15,809 bases of DNA from Rhodoferax sp. UBA6134 (GTDB taxonomy: Bacteria > Pseudomonadota > Gammaproteobacteria > Burkholderiales > Burkholderiaceae_C). Below, piece after piece: positions 1-7,928 of this stretch. The first letter of the stretch is position 1, and each line of letters opens with the position of its first letter. Below the pieces are notes generated by a model. That model saw only the letters and a program-made list of their open reading frames with translations, did no database searches and was not told where the DNA came from. A program made the translations under genes and the position numbers. The stretch is from contig DIVK01000018.1 of NCBI GenBank assembly GCA_002422455.1, positions 1 to 15,809 on the forward strand, read 5' to 3'.

Positions 1-110
1 GTCAAGCAAGGGACGGTCTTGTCGGCTGTAGCGGCTGTGGTGAACGGTGCTGATGCCGTTGACTTTAAACAGCCAGTCGCCCCCCTGCGCCAGCGCCAGT
101 TGCTCCAGTG
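1..110. repeat. Inverted duplicate of cas3 segment 884-993
   Basis: Bases 1-110 equal the reverse complement of 884-993 with no mismatch. Base 111 differs, 112-117 match again, and then similarity ends. The short similarity at the break (TCCAGTG, one mismatch, TTTCAG) resembles a microhomology template switch. The segment sits where Cas3 should encode Walker A. It may be an amplification or assembly fold-back, or a genuine local inversion. Confidence 0.95.
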
Positions 111-1848
111 GTTTCAGGCGGGCAAGGTCGATAGCTTGTACTTTGCACTACCCACCCGCACCGCAGCATCGCAGTTGTGCAAACGGGTTCTTGAGTTTGC
201 AACTCGCCTATGGCCGCTCGATGCACCTGTGGTCGTGCGTGCTTTGCCCGGCTATGAAGCAGCGGACGATCAGATCAAAATCAGTCTGCCGGACTTTGAA
301 GTTCAGTGGCCAGACAACCCCGCTGACGAGAAAGCGCATCAGCGGTGGGTGGCCGAAAATCCCAAACGTTTTTTGGCGGCCACCATCGCCGTGGGCACAA
401 TCGACCAGGCCTTGCTCGGCGTGCTCAAGGTGCGTCATGCCCACATGCGCCACGCGCTGCTGGCCCGCAGCATGCTGGTCGTGGACGAGGTGCATGCATC
501 CGACGCCTACATGACGGTGCTTTTGGAACAGTTGCTCCAAGCCCATCTCAAAGCAGGTGGGCAAGCCATGTTGCTTTCAGCTACTCTCGGTGCCACGGCG
601 CGCACACGTTATCTCAACATTGGACATCAAAAGAAGCAAATTCAGCCCTCGTTGACCGATGCCTGCGCTATTCCCTATCCCGTCGTCAGCTCACGCAATG
701 CGTCTGGCGTTCACTTGCAACACGTGGCAGGCAACTCGCAGCAAAAAACGGTGTACTGGCAAACGCTGGACGCGATGGACGACCCCGTGCACATCGCCAC
801 GTTGGCCGCGCAGGCTGCGGCACAAGGGGCACGCGTGTTGGTGGTGCGCAATACCGTACCGGCAGCCGTTGCGACGCTGAAAGCACTGGAGCAACTGGCG
901 CTGGCGCAGGGGGGCGACTGGCTGTTTAAAGTCAACGGCATCAGCACCGTTCACCACAGCCGCTACAGCCGACAAGACCGTCCCTTGCTTGACAAAGCGG
1001 TGGAAACCCAACTGGGCAAGCAACGACACGACTTTGTGGGCCGCGTCATCATCGGCACGCAAACGCTGGAGCAAAGCCTGGATATCGATGCCGACTTGCT
1101 CATCTCTGACCTCTGCCCCATGGACGTGTTGCTTCAACGCATAGGCCGCCTGCACCGCCATGCCAGACCCGATGAAGAAAGACCCGAGGATTTTCGCCAG
1201 CCACGTGCCTGGGTGCTGACACCCGCAGGCCATGACCTCACGCCCATGCTCAAGCGCGCCCGCAACGGCTTGGGGCGCTTTCATGATGGGGGCGGGGTCT
1301 ATCCCGACCTGCGCATGATTGAGGCCACGAAGCGTTTGATCGAGGCGCAGTCCAGTCGCCAGATACCTGCTGACAATCGCGTATTGGTCGAACAAGCTAC
1401 GCACACTGACGCGCTGCAAGAGATTGAGAAAGAACTGGGTGCTGACTGGCTAAAACTGGGTCAGGCTATCGAAGGTGACAACTGTGCAAAAAACAGTCTT
1501 GGTCACCTACAGACGGTGCCTTATGACCTTTGTTTTGATGATCCGAAAGGGATGTTTGCCGATAACGATCAAAAAGTTGCTACCCGGCTCGGCGCGGCGG
1601 ATCGTTTGGCGACTTTCGATCCACCGCAGCCCGGGCCCTTCCTGCAGGACGTAAAGCAATTGGCCCTGCGCTCTTACCAAGCAAAAGGGGTCAGCCCTGA
1701 AGCACTGCCTATCGACATCGCTGCATTGCCAGATCACGCTGGCTTTGAGTTCACCTTGGGCGCAGCGCGTTTTTGCTACAACCGCTTTGGCCTGGAGCGC
1801 TTGAAGGCCAGCGAGACGACAGAAAAATTACAGGGAGAAGCCGCATGA
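1..1848 (+). CDS. cas3: CRISPR-associated helicase Cas3, type I-E, 5'-truncated
   Basis: This is the helicase half of Cas3, the nuclease-helicase that Cascade recruits to unwind and degrade the target DNA. Visible are motif Ia (FALPTRTAAS, from about 139), the DEVH box at 484-495, the SAT motif at 577-585, a motif V-like GTQTLEQSLDID at about 1054-1089, the arginine-finger motif QRIGRLHRH at 1135-1161, and the Cas3 C-terminal region. The N-terminal HD nuclease domain and Walker A motif are absent. The reading frame is open at the left edge, but bases 1-110 are an inverted copy of 884-993, so authentic cas3 begins only at about 105-111 (protein WFQAGKVDSLYF). The apparent TTG start at 19 lies inside the inverted copy and is not a real start. 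The stop TGA overlaps the cse1 start (ATGA). The family assignment is secure; whether the gene is truly broken or only mis-assembled cannot be told here. Confidence 0.93.
   Translation, partial: VKQGTVLSAVAAVVNGADAVDFKQPVAPLRQRQLLQWFQAGKVDSLYFALPTRTAASQLCKRVLEFATRLWPLDAPVVVRALPGYEAADDQIKISLPDFEVQWPDNPADEKAHQRWVAENPKRFLAATIAVGTIDQALLGVLKVRHAHMRHALLARSMLVVDEVHASDAYMTVLLEQLLQAHLKAGGQAMLLSATLGATARTRYLNIGHQKKQIQPSLTDACAIPYPVVSSRNASGVHLQHVAGNSQQKTVYWQTLDAMDDPVHIATLAAQAAAQGARVLVVRNTVPAAVATLKALEQLALAQGGDWLFKVNGISTVHHSRYSRQDRPLLDKAVETQLGKQRHDFVGRVIIGTQTLEQSLDIDADLLISDLCPMDVLLQRIGRLHRHARPDEERPEDFRQPRAWVLTPAGHDLTPMLKRARNGLGRFHDGGGVYPDLRMIEATKRLIEAQSSRQIPADNRVLVEQATHTDALQEIEKELGADWLKLGQAIEGDNCAKNSLGHLQTVPYDLCFDDPKGMFADNDQKVATRLGAADRLATFDPPQPGPFLQDVKQLALRSYQAKGVSPEALPIDIAALPDHAGFEFTLGAARFCYNRFGLERLKASETTEKLQGEAA
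884..993. repeat. Internal cas3 arm of the 110-bp inverted repeat
   Basis: This is the partner of the inverted copy at 1-110. It is in its natural context, because the Cas3 reading frame runs through it without a break (between the SAT motif and motif V). It is therefore the source copy, and the left-edge copy is the misplaced one. Confidence 0.9.
1833..1837 (+). promoter_or_regulatory. Ribosome binding site of cse1
   Basis: GGGAG lies 7 nt before the ATG at 1845. It supports that start over the upstream in-frame start at 1773, which would overlap cas3 by 76 nt and add 24 residues unlike the Cse1 N-terminus. Confidence 0.6.
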
Positions 1849-3443
1849 CGAATGCATCGGAACTGAAATATTCGCTGCTCACAGAGCCGCTCATTCGCTA
1901 CCGTCGCGCAGGCGATGGGGGCACCGTTTGTGCCAGCTTGCCGCAGTTGTTCCTGGCGCTGGCCGCCGACGAGGTGCGCGACTACCCCGCCCTGCGACCG
2001 CACCAGCGCCACCCATGGCACGCCTTTCTGGTGCAGTTGGCCGCCATCGCCTTGCACAAGGCGGGGAGAACGACCGCTTTTGAAACCCCTGATGAGTGGC
2101 GCGATGCTCTGCTTGCACTCACGCCTGATGATCCTGACGGCGCCGCATGGTGCTTGGTGTCGCCGCCCAATCGGCCCGCACTGTTGCAGGCGGCAGTTGT
2201 TGGAGGAAGCATCTCGGAATGGAAATCTGTGGCGTTTGCGGCGGATGAAGTTGACATGTTGGTCACCTCCAAAAACCATGACATCAAAGGCAGTCGTGCC
2301 CGACATGCACAACCAGAAGACTGGCTATTTGCCTTGCTGAGTCTTCAAACACAAGAGGGTTTTCTGGGTGCTGGAAATTACGGCATTTCTCGCATGAACG
2401 GGGGCTTTGCCAGCAAGCCGGGCGTCGGTGTTGCGGCTGTTGGGCAACATGGAGCCCGTTGGTCGCGAGACTTTTCGGCTTTGCTTGCCCTGCGCAAACG
2501 GACTGCCGAAGAACGCGGGTTGAAAGGCGAAGGCGGTTTGGCGTTGGTCTGGCTTGCCCCTTGGGATGGCATTGGCAGCCTGGCGTTTGCCGCGCTCGAT
2601 CCTTTTTATATCGAGATTTGCCGCCGCATTCGCTTGCAAAGTGGGGGCAGTGAGATCAAGTCCATTGGCACCGGCAGCAAGGCAGCGCGCATCGCTGCGA
2701 AGGAGTTGAACGGCTTGACGGGTGATGCATGGACGCCGATAGACGTGGAAGGTGGAAAGGCGCTTACGATCACTTCAAATGGGTTCAACTATAAATTGGT
2801 TTCTGAGCTCATGTTTGGCGGTAAGTATCAACCACCTGCGGCGCAAAATTTAAGCAATTACGCCAATGAACAGGGCCTGATTTTTATCGCGCAAGGCGTT
2901 ACACGTGGGCAAGGAAAAACAGAGGGCTATCACGAGCGCCGCGTACCGATTTCGCCCAAAGTCAGAAGCCTGCTGGCTGCGAACCAGAAGGAACCACTGG
3001 CACGACTAGCCACACAACGCATTGCGGTCATCGGCGAGGTGCGCAAGTTGTTATGGCTGGCGTTGGCCGTGCTGTTTGCCAGCGGCAACTCCGGTGACAG
3101 CAGTGAAGGAAACAAGGCCAAAGCAAGCAAGTTTTCTGCGCCATTAGAGAGTTCCGAAGACGCCCGCTTCTTTGACGACCTCAACGAAGAAGTTGAAGCC
3201 GAAGACCCCATTGCACAACGTCTGCAATGGATGCTGGGTTTGGTTGGCCGGGCTGAAGCCATTTTGAAAATAGCGTTCGATGCAGGACCACGCAATGGCA
3301 TTCAAAAGTACCGTGCCCAATCTGCCGCGCTGTCACGCTTTCATGGCGGGCTTCGCAGTGACAAATCACCGTTACCCGACCTGGCCAACCACTACCGCCA
3401 ACAAACCATTAAACGACAGGAGGAATCCCTTGAGCACGCTTGA
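1845..3443 (+). CDS. cse1: Type I-E Cascade large subunit Cas8e (Cse1/CasA)
   Basis: Large subunit of Cascade, which reads the PAM and helps recruit Cas3. The 532-residue product starts MTNASELKYSLLTEPLIRYR, matching the family's N-terminal 'LLxEPxI' pattern, followed by 'LPQLFLALAAD' and 'HPWHAFLVQLAA'. The hallmark 'GAGNYGISRMNGGF' stretch is present in the middle (about 2371-2412). The length is close to that of other Cse1 proteins (about 500-550). The ATG at 1845 overlaps the cas3 stop by 4 nt and has its own Shine-Dalgarno. The 3' end overlaps cse2 by 14 nt, so the two are probably translationally coupled. Confidence 0.95.
   Translation: MTNASELKYSLLTEPLIRYRRAGDGGTVCASLPQLFLALAADEVRDYPALRPHQRHPWHAFLVQLAAIALHKAGRTTAFETPDEWRDALLALTPDDPDGAAWCLVSPPNRPALLQAAVVGGSISEWKSVAFAADEVDMLVTSKNHDIKGSRARHAQPEDWLFALLSLQTQEGFLGAGNYGISRMNGGFASKPGVGVAAVGQHGARWSRDFSALLALRKRTAEERGLKGEGGLALVWLAPWDGIGSLAFAALDPFYIEICRRIRLQSGGSEIKSIGTGSKAARIAAKELNGLTGDAWTPIDVEGGKALTITSNGFNYKLVSELMFGGKYQPPAAQNLSNYANEQGLIFIAQGVTRGQGKTEGYHERRVPISPKVRSLLAANQKEPLARLATQRIAVIGEVRKLLWLALAVLFASGNSGDSSEGNKAKASKFSAPLESSEDARFFDDLNEEVEAEDPIAQRLQWMLGLVGRAEAILKIAFDAGPRNGIQKYRAQSAALSRFHGGLRSDKSPLPDLANHYRQQTIKRQEESLEHA
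3418..3423 (+). promoter_or_regulatory. Ribosome binding site deciding the TTG start of cse2
   Basis: AGGAGG sits 6 nt before a TTG at 3430, inside the 3' end of cse1. It fixes the cse2 start at 3430, because the in-frame upstream ATG at 3280 lacks a comparable site and would bury 150 nt in cse1. Confidence 0.7.
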
Positions 3444-3990
3444 CCCCACCACAGAGGAACCGCCTGCATCGGAGAATGCAGCCCCTTACCGCGAGCCCTT
3501 TGGCGCACTGGCAGCCTATATCCAGCGGGCGGGTTCTGGTGAACGTGCCGCACTGGCCCGGCTCAAACCCGAAGCGCTACAACCGCATCAGTTGGCGGCA
3601 TTGGCCCGTGCGTTGCTGGCGGCAGGCCTGTCCCCCGAGCAATGGCACGCTGACACATGGCCGCGTTGGGCCTTGATTGCACATGGCATGGCGCTGGCCG
3701 GGCATGATGGCAAACAGAAGCTGGGAAGGCAGTTGGCACATGCCGGAGTGTCTGAATCGCGCGTGACCAAACTGCTGACCTCGCGGGGCGATGCCTTCAC
3801 GCAGCTTTTGCCCCGCGTGCTGCGTCTTTTGGCCAGCAAAGGCGTGGCGCCCAACTGGCGCGAACTGGGCGAGCTTGTGCTGAAAGAAAGCAGCAGCCAG
3901 CGTAATCATCAAGCCAAGGCCGAAGAGATACGTCTCCACATCGCAGGCCCCTATTTTTCAACGCTGGCCCGATCTGCAATCAAGTCATAA
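3430..3990 (+). CDS. cse2: Type I-E Cascade small subunit Cas11 (Cse2/CasB)
   Basis: Small Cascade subunit, present as a dimer that lines the belly of the complex and stabilises the R-loop. The predicted 186-residue protein (MSTLDPTTEE...) is helical and rich in Ala, Leu and Arg. It contains the family-like 'GERAALARLKPEAL' near the N-terminus, and 'RLLASKGVAPNWRELGELV' followed by basic residues near the C-terminus. The TTG start is chosen from the strong Shine-Dalgarno at 3418-3423. The position between cse1 and cas7e is the standard I-E order. Cse2 is poorly conserved, so much of the assignment rests on context, but the pattern is typical. Confidence 0.9.
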   Translation: MSTLDPTTEEPPASENAAPYREPFGALAAYIQRAGSGERAALARLKPEALQPHQLAALARALLAAGLSPEQWHADTWPRWALIAHGMALAGHDGKQKLGRQLAHAGVSESRVTKLLTSRGDAFTQLLPRVLRLLASKGVAPNWRELGELVLKESSSQRNHQAKAEEIRLHIAGPYFSTLARSAIKS

Positions 3991-4015
3991 CGAACGATCA
4001 ACCCACCTACCAATC

Positions 4016-4021
4016 AAGGAG
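4016..4021 (+). promoter_or_regulatory. Ribosome binding site of cas7e
   Basis: AAGGAG lies 5 nt before the ATG at 4027, in the 36-nt gap after cse2. The strong site fits the need for about six Cas7 copies per Cascade (inference). Confidence 0.65.
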
Positions 4022-4026
4022 TTTTC

Positions 4027-5223
4027 ATGAATCTGCCCCGTTTTATCCAAATCCACACCCTGCACAACTACCCCGGCGCGCTGCTGAACCGCGATGACGC
4101 GGGTCTGGCCAAGCGCCTGCCGTATGGCGATGCGATTCGCACGCGCATTTCGTCACAGTGTTTGAAGCGCCACTGGCGTGTGGCCGATGACCATTTTGCG
4201 CTGGCCAATCTTGGTGTGCCCATGGCGGTGCGATCCAGGGTGACACTGGACTTGATTCGAAAAAAATTGATTGAGACGGGACTGTCTGAAACGTTGGCGC
4301 AAGCGGTCGGCGAAGGACTGCGTGACGCTGGTCTTTTGGACAAAGGCGGAAAAGAATCAAAAGGCAAAGAGGCGCTTGAAACAGGCCAGGCCGTGTTGAT
4401 GGGCTACGCTGAAATTGACTACCTTGTCAAACGATGTGCTGAATTAGCGCAGGAGAACACCGACGAAAAATCCTTGAAATCAGCCGTTGCCAAGTTCCTG
4501 AAAGACGAGAAGAAAAACATTGAGGCACTGAAGCACGGCAGTGGATTGGAGTCGGCTCTATTCGGTCGCATGGTCACCTCCGATGTTCTTGCCAGCCGCG
4601 ATGCTGCCGTGTACGTGGCGCATGCCTTCACTGTGCATGAAGCCCAAGTTGAGAACGATTACTTCACCGTGGTGGATGATCTGCTGCGCGAAGCAGGCGA
4701 ACAAGGCTCTGCCGGTATTTTCGATACCGAACTGGCCTCCGGTCTGTACTACGGTTACGTGGTGGTTGATGTGCCGCAACTGATTGCCAACCTGGAAGGC
4801 GAGAAGGCGAAAGACTGGGCCACCTTGCCGTCTGAGAAGCGTAAGCTGGCTGGCCGTGTGGTGCAGCACTTGTTGCATTTGATTGCCACCGTCAGCCCGG
4901 GTGCCAAGCGCGGTTCTACCGCGCCATTTGACTGGGCCAAGTTTTTGCTGGTAGAGGTGGGCGACTGGCAGCCGCGCAGTCTGGCAGGCGCTTTTCAAAA
5001 TGCCTTGCCACTGAACCAGCCTGCCATCCGTGAAGCCGCCGTGCAAATGCTGGCGGACGAAATTGGCAAGCTGGATGAGGCTTATGGTGCCACGCTGGAC
5101 CGCCGCTTTTTGGCCCTGGACAAAGTAGCCGTGCCCAATGCGCAACGCCTGTCCCTCGATGACTTGGCGACCTGGGTGCAGGCTTACATCACCCAAGGCA
5201 CCGCGCCAGCACAGGTGGCCTGA
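4027..5223 (+). CDS. cas7e: Type I-E Cascade backbone subunit Cas7e (Cse4/CasC)
   Basis: Cas7e polymerises along the crRNA spacer to form the Cascade backbone. The 398-residue product begins 'MNLPRFIQIHTLHNYPGALLNRDDAG', followed by 'RISSQCLKRHWR', both strongly typical of Cse4/CasC. In the second half, 'VHEAQVENDYFTVVDDL' and 'APFDWAKFLLVE' are also family signatures. It is slightly longer than the roughly 360-residue E. coli protein. A charged Lys-rich stretch in the middle (about 4330-4380 and 4460-4530) may account for the difference. It is one nucleotide apart from cas5e (stop 5221-5223, next ATG 5225). Confidence 0.96.
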   Translation: MNLPRFIQIHTLHNYPGALLNRDDAGLAKRLPYGDAIRTRISSQCLKRHWRVADDHFALANLGVPMAVRSRVTLDLIRKKLIETGLSETLAQAVGEGLRDAGLLDKGGKESKGKEALETGQAVLMGYAEIDYLVKRCAELAQENTDEKSLKSAVAKFLKDEKKNIEALKHGSGLESALFGRMVTSDVLASRDAAVYVAHAFTVHEAQVENDYFTVVDDLLREAGEQGSAGIFDTELASGLYYGYVVVDVPQLIANLEGEKAKDWATLPSEKRKLAGRVVQHLLHLIATVSPGAKRGSTAPFDWAKFLLVEVGDWQPRSLAGAFQNALPLNQPAIREAAVQMLADEIGKLDEAYGATLDRRFLALDKVAVPNAQRLSLDDLATWVQAYITQGTAPAQVA

Positions 5224-5224
5224 G

Positions 5225-5938
5225 ATGCCGCGCCATTTGCTGATAAGGCTTTCGTCGCCGCTCATTGCGTTTGGCGGTGAAACCATTGATAACTTCGGGA
5301 TCATCCGCGACTTTCCGGCGCTCTCCATGGTGACGGGGCTGATTGCCAACGCCTTGGGTTGGGATCGGGGTGACGACGCACTACACAACCGCCTGCAAGA
5401 GCGGTTGCGGCTGGGGACGCGGCTGGAAGCACCGGGTTCACGATTAACCGACTTTCAAACCGCGCAATTGGGTGCCGCTGATAAAGCCTGGACCACATGG
5501 GGCACAGTGGAAGAACGTCGTGGCGGGGCTGCGTCGTATGACAGCCCCCATTTGCGTTACCGCGACTACCATGCCGACCTCACGGCCTTGCTCGCTCTGC
5601 GGCTAGATCCTGCTGACGAATCGCCCACTTTGGACGATATGGCACAGGCGCTGGATCGGCCCCAGCGCCCCCTGTTTATCGGACGCAAGCCCTGCCTGCC
5701 GGTTGGGCGTTTGGTGGCTGGTTGGGTGGATGCTGACTCCGTATTGCAGGCCTTGCAGCTTGCGCCGCTTGCCAATGGGGGGCATGGTTTACGGGCGCAA
5801 TGGCCCGATGGCGAAGGTCAATTGCCGGGGGACCGTCTGGTGGATGTCTGTGACGAACGCAACTGGACCAGCGGCGTACACGGTGGCTGGCGCCCGGTGC
5901 GCGAAGGGCTCATTAAAAGCGCTGGGGGTACGGCATGA
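5225..5938 (+). CDS. cas5e: Type I-E Cascade subunit Cas5e (CasD)
   Basis: Cas5e caps the 5' handle of the crRNA in Cascade. The 237-residue protein starts MPRHLLIRLSSPLIAFGG and continues with 'DFPALSMVTGLIANALGW' and 'GTVEERRGG', matching the RAMP-fold Cas5e family. Near the C-terminus, 'RPLFIGRKPCLPVGRL' is the conserved family stretch. The ATG at 5225 follows the cas7e stop by 1 nt. A longer in-frame reading from 5138 would lie inside cas7e and adds no family sequence. The stop overlaps the cas6e start (ATGA). Confidence 0.95.
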   Translation: MPRHLLIRLSSPLIAFGGETIDNFGIIRDFPALSMVTGLIANALGWDRGDDALHNRLQERLRLGTRLEAPGSRLTDFQTAQLGAADKAWTTWGTVEERRGGAASYDSPHLRYRDYHADLTALLALRLDPADESPTLDDMAQALDRPQRPLFIGRKPCLPVGRLVAGWVDADSVLQALQLAPLANGGHGLRAQWPDGEGQLPGDRLVDVCDERNWTSGVHGGWRPVREGLIKSAGGTA

Positions 5939-6678
5939 GTTCGGATGCGCTTTATTTGCTGCACACCCAGCCCGATCCGCAACGCTTGGCCGCCTGGGCG
6001 GCACGTCACCGCTTGCTGGACACGCAGGGTGACTTGGGCTATGCGCTCCATGCGCTTTTGCATGCGGCCTTTGGTGAACATGCGCCGCAGCCGTTTCGTT
6101 ATCTTGATGCCGAACAAGGCTTGCTGGCTTACACCCGTTTGAGCGCCGCCGAATTGGCGCAGTGCGCTGCGTTGGCTGATCCTGATGTGGCGGCTGCACT
6201 CGGTCTTGGTCAGACGCTTAACCATGCTGGCTTGAGCGCGCGGCCTTTCCCCACACAGTGGGCGGTGGGGCACGCGCTTGGGTTTGAGGTGCGCGTGCGT
6301 CCCATCATCCGCGAGGGCAAAACGGGCCGTGAGCGGGATGCGTTTTTGGCGGCGGTTGAAAAGGCGGGAGGCAGTGAGCTCGACCGCAGTGAGGTCTATG
6401 TACAGTGGCTGCGCGAACTGCTGGCACGCCAAGGTGGCGCGGAGTTGGTTGATGCCAACGTTACCCGCTATCAGCTACTGGGTGTGACGCGCAAAACTCA
6501 AAAAGGTGGTTCTGACGATGCGCGCCACAGCCGGGTTGTCAGTGGGCCTGACGCCGTATTGACGGGGCAACTGCGTGTGATGGACCCGCAAGCCTTCACG
6601 CAACTACTCGCACATGGGGTCGGGCGGCATCGAGCGTTTGGTTTCGGACTGCTTTTGCTTCGTTCGGCGCGTGCTTGA
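5935..6678 (+). CDS. cas6e: crRNA-processing endoribonuclease Cas6e (Cse3/CasE)
   Basis: Cas6e cuts pre-crRNA at the base of the repeat hairpin and stays bound to the 3' end of the crRNA in Cascade. The 247-residue protein has the N-terminal 'GYALHALLHAAFG', where Tyr36 and His39 align by pattern with the catalytic pair of the family (H20 in E. coli CasE, H26 in the Thermus protein). The C-terminus ends with the Gly-rich loop 'HGVGRHRAFGFGLLLL'. Its target here would be the CCCCGC/GCGGGG hairpin of the downstream array, leaving an 8-nt 5' handle AUAGGCCC. The start overlaps the cas5e stop by 4 nt. Confidence 0.95.
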   Translation: MSSDALYLLHTQPDPQRLAAWAARHRLLDTQGDLGYALHALLHAAFGEHAPQPFRYLDAEQGLLAYTRLSAAELAQCAALADPDVAAALGLGQTLNHAGLSARPFPTQWAVGHALGFEVRVRPIIREGKTGRERDAFLAAVEKAGGSELDRSEVYVQWLRELLARQGGAELVDANVTRYQLLGVTRKTQKGGSDDARHSRVVSGPDAVLTGQLRVMDPQAFTQLLAHGVGRHRAFGFGLLLLRSARA

Positions 6679-6696
6679 TGTGGCGAAGCCGTAAAT

Positions 6697-7590
6697 ATGC
6701 TTAAGGGACGTTTGGGGCTGGAAACAGCCCGCTTCCCCCACGCAGATCGCCACGGCTTGCTTTGGTTGGAGCGGGGTGAATTGTGCGTGATCGATGGCTG
6801 CTTGCACTTCATGCGCGGCAATAACTCTCTGACCCCTCAAATCGATCAAATCCCGCATCAATCGGTGTCCATGATTTTGCTGGGGCCGGGCAGCAGCGTC
6901 ACGCATGATGCTTTGCGCCTGCTGGCCCGCCACGGCACGCTGATGGCCGCCGTTGGTGTTGACGGTGTGCGCTCTTACACAGCTCCGCCTTTGATGCCGG
7001 ATCGGTCTGATGTCGCCAGACGACAGGCAGAACTGTGGGGCAACCCGCGCCGACGCATCAGCGTGGCGCGCCATATGTATGCGCTACGCCTGGGCGAAGT
7101 GTTGCCTCACCGAGAGTTGGACACGCTTCGTGGCATTGAAGGCTCACGCGTCAAAGTCATGTACAAGCTGATGGCCGACAAGCACGGCATTGAATGGAAT
7201 GGGCGCCACTACGACCGGGCCAATCCCATGGCCGCCGATATCCCCAATCAGGCACTGAACCACGCCGCCACTGCGGTGCAGGCAGCAGCGGCCATTGCCG
7301 TGCAGTCGCTGGCGGCACTGCCTCCGCTGGGTTTTATCCATGAAGATTCGGGGCAGTCCTTTGTGCTCGACATTGCCGACTTGTTCCGTGAAGCGGTGAC
7401 GTTGCAAATCGCTTTTGCCGCAGCCAAGCAAGTGGCCAAAGGTGCGGAGGATACTGTTGATCGCTTGGTGCGCAGAGAAGCTGCCCAAGTCTTTCGCAAA
7501 CAGCAAGTCATCCCGTCGATGATCGACAAGATCAAGCAGGTACTACGCATGGAGGAGGTCAATGGCGCTGGTGATGATAGTGACGCGTGA
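6697..7590 (+). CDS. cas1: CRISPR integrase Cas1, type I-E
   Basis: Cas1 is the catalytic subunit of the Cas1-Cas2 integrase that inserts new spacers at the leader-proximal repeat. The 297-residue product shows 'LRGIEGSRVKVMYK' with Glu148, and 'GFIHEDSGQSFVLDIADLF' with His215 and Asp228. These are the expected metal ligands (E141, H208 and D221 in E. coli), so it appears catalytically intact. It begins 18 nt after cas6e with only a weak Shine-Dalgarno, and its 3' end overlaps cas2 by 29 nt. Confidence 0.96.
   Translation: MLKGRLGLETARFPHADRHGLLWLERGELCVIDGCLHFMRGNNSLTPQIDQIPHQSVSMILLGPGSSVTHDALRLLARHGTLMAAVGVDGVRSYTAPPLMPDRSDVARRQAELWGNPRRRISVARHMYALRLGEVLPHRELDTLRGIEGSRVKVMYKLMADKHGIEWNGRHYDRANPMAADIPNQALNHAATAVQAAAAIAVQSLAALPPLGFIHEDSGQSFVLDIADLFREAVTLQIAFAAAKQVAKGAEDTVDRLVRREAAQVFRKQQVIPSMIDKIKQVLRMEEVNGAGDDSDA
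7551..7559 (+). promoter_or_regulatory. Ribosome binding site of cas2 inside cas1
   Basis: GGAGGAGGT immediately precedes the ATG at 7562, within the cas1 coding sequence. It supports the 29-nt gene overlap as real rather than a mis-called start. Confidence 0.65.
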
Positions 7591-7873
7591 TGTGGCTGAT
7601 CGTTTTCATGGTTTCCTGGCCTCGGTCATGCTGGAAGTTGCCCCCAATGTGTTTGTGGCACCACGAATGAACAAGGGCGTTCGGGAGCGCACGTGGGACG
7701 TTGTTGCTGACTGGCATGGTCAGGAGCCCAAGGGCAGTTTGGTGATGGTATGGCGTGACTTGAATGAGATCGGCGGCATTGGACTTTCTCATCTTGGAAC
7801 GCCATCGCGCGAATTGGTTGAGATGGATGGCATGTGGTTGACCCGCCGCAGCAAAGCTGCAAACGTTCTTTAA
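7562..7873 (+). CDS. cas2: Cas2, type I-E
   Basis: Cas2 forms the central dimer of the Cas1-Cas2 integration complex. The 103-residue protein begins MALVMIVTRDVADRFHGFLA and contains 'EVAPNVFVAPRMNKGVRERTW', 'GSLVMVW' and 'GTPSRELVEMDGMWL', the pattern of the I-E-specific Cas2 subfamily. It is slightly longer than E. coli Cas2 (94 residues). Its start lies inside cas1, and it ends 55 nt before the first repeat, so the end of the cas operon runs directly into the leader. Confidence 0.95.
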   Translation: MALVMIVTRDVADRFHGFLASVMLEVAPNVFVAPRMNKGVRERTWDVVADWHGQEPKGSLVMVWRDLNEIGGIGLSHLGTPSRELVEMDGMWLTRRSKAANVL

Positions 7874-7928
7874 AATTCAGAGTCGATTTCAACGTTTTCT
7901 CTTACGCCTCAATGAGTTAGGTGTGAGA
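7874..7928 (+). promoter_or_regulatory. CRISPR leader
   Basis: These 55 nt between the cas2 stop and repeat 1 are richer in A and T than the surroundings. In I-E systems the leader at this place recruits IHF and Cas1-Cas2 and usually carries the pre-crRNA promoter. A stretch around ATTTCAACGTTTTC loosely resembles an IHF site but has mismatches, and no convincing -35/-10 pair is visible. Orientation is supported by the repeat polarity (hairpin, then ATAGGCCC handle). The array may be transcribed partly from the cas operon (inference). Confidence 0.65.

Noticed and set aside
691..1419. - strand open frame sharing a protein stretch with the start of the cas3 frame
   Set aside because: It is antisense to intact cas3 helicase sequence. 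The shared stretch is explained by the 110-bp inverted duplication, not by two related proteins.
7874..7928. Clear IHF site in the leader
   Set aside because: The best match to the IHF consensus has at least two mismatches in 13 positions; not enough to call.
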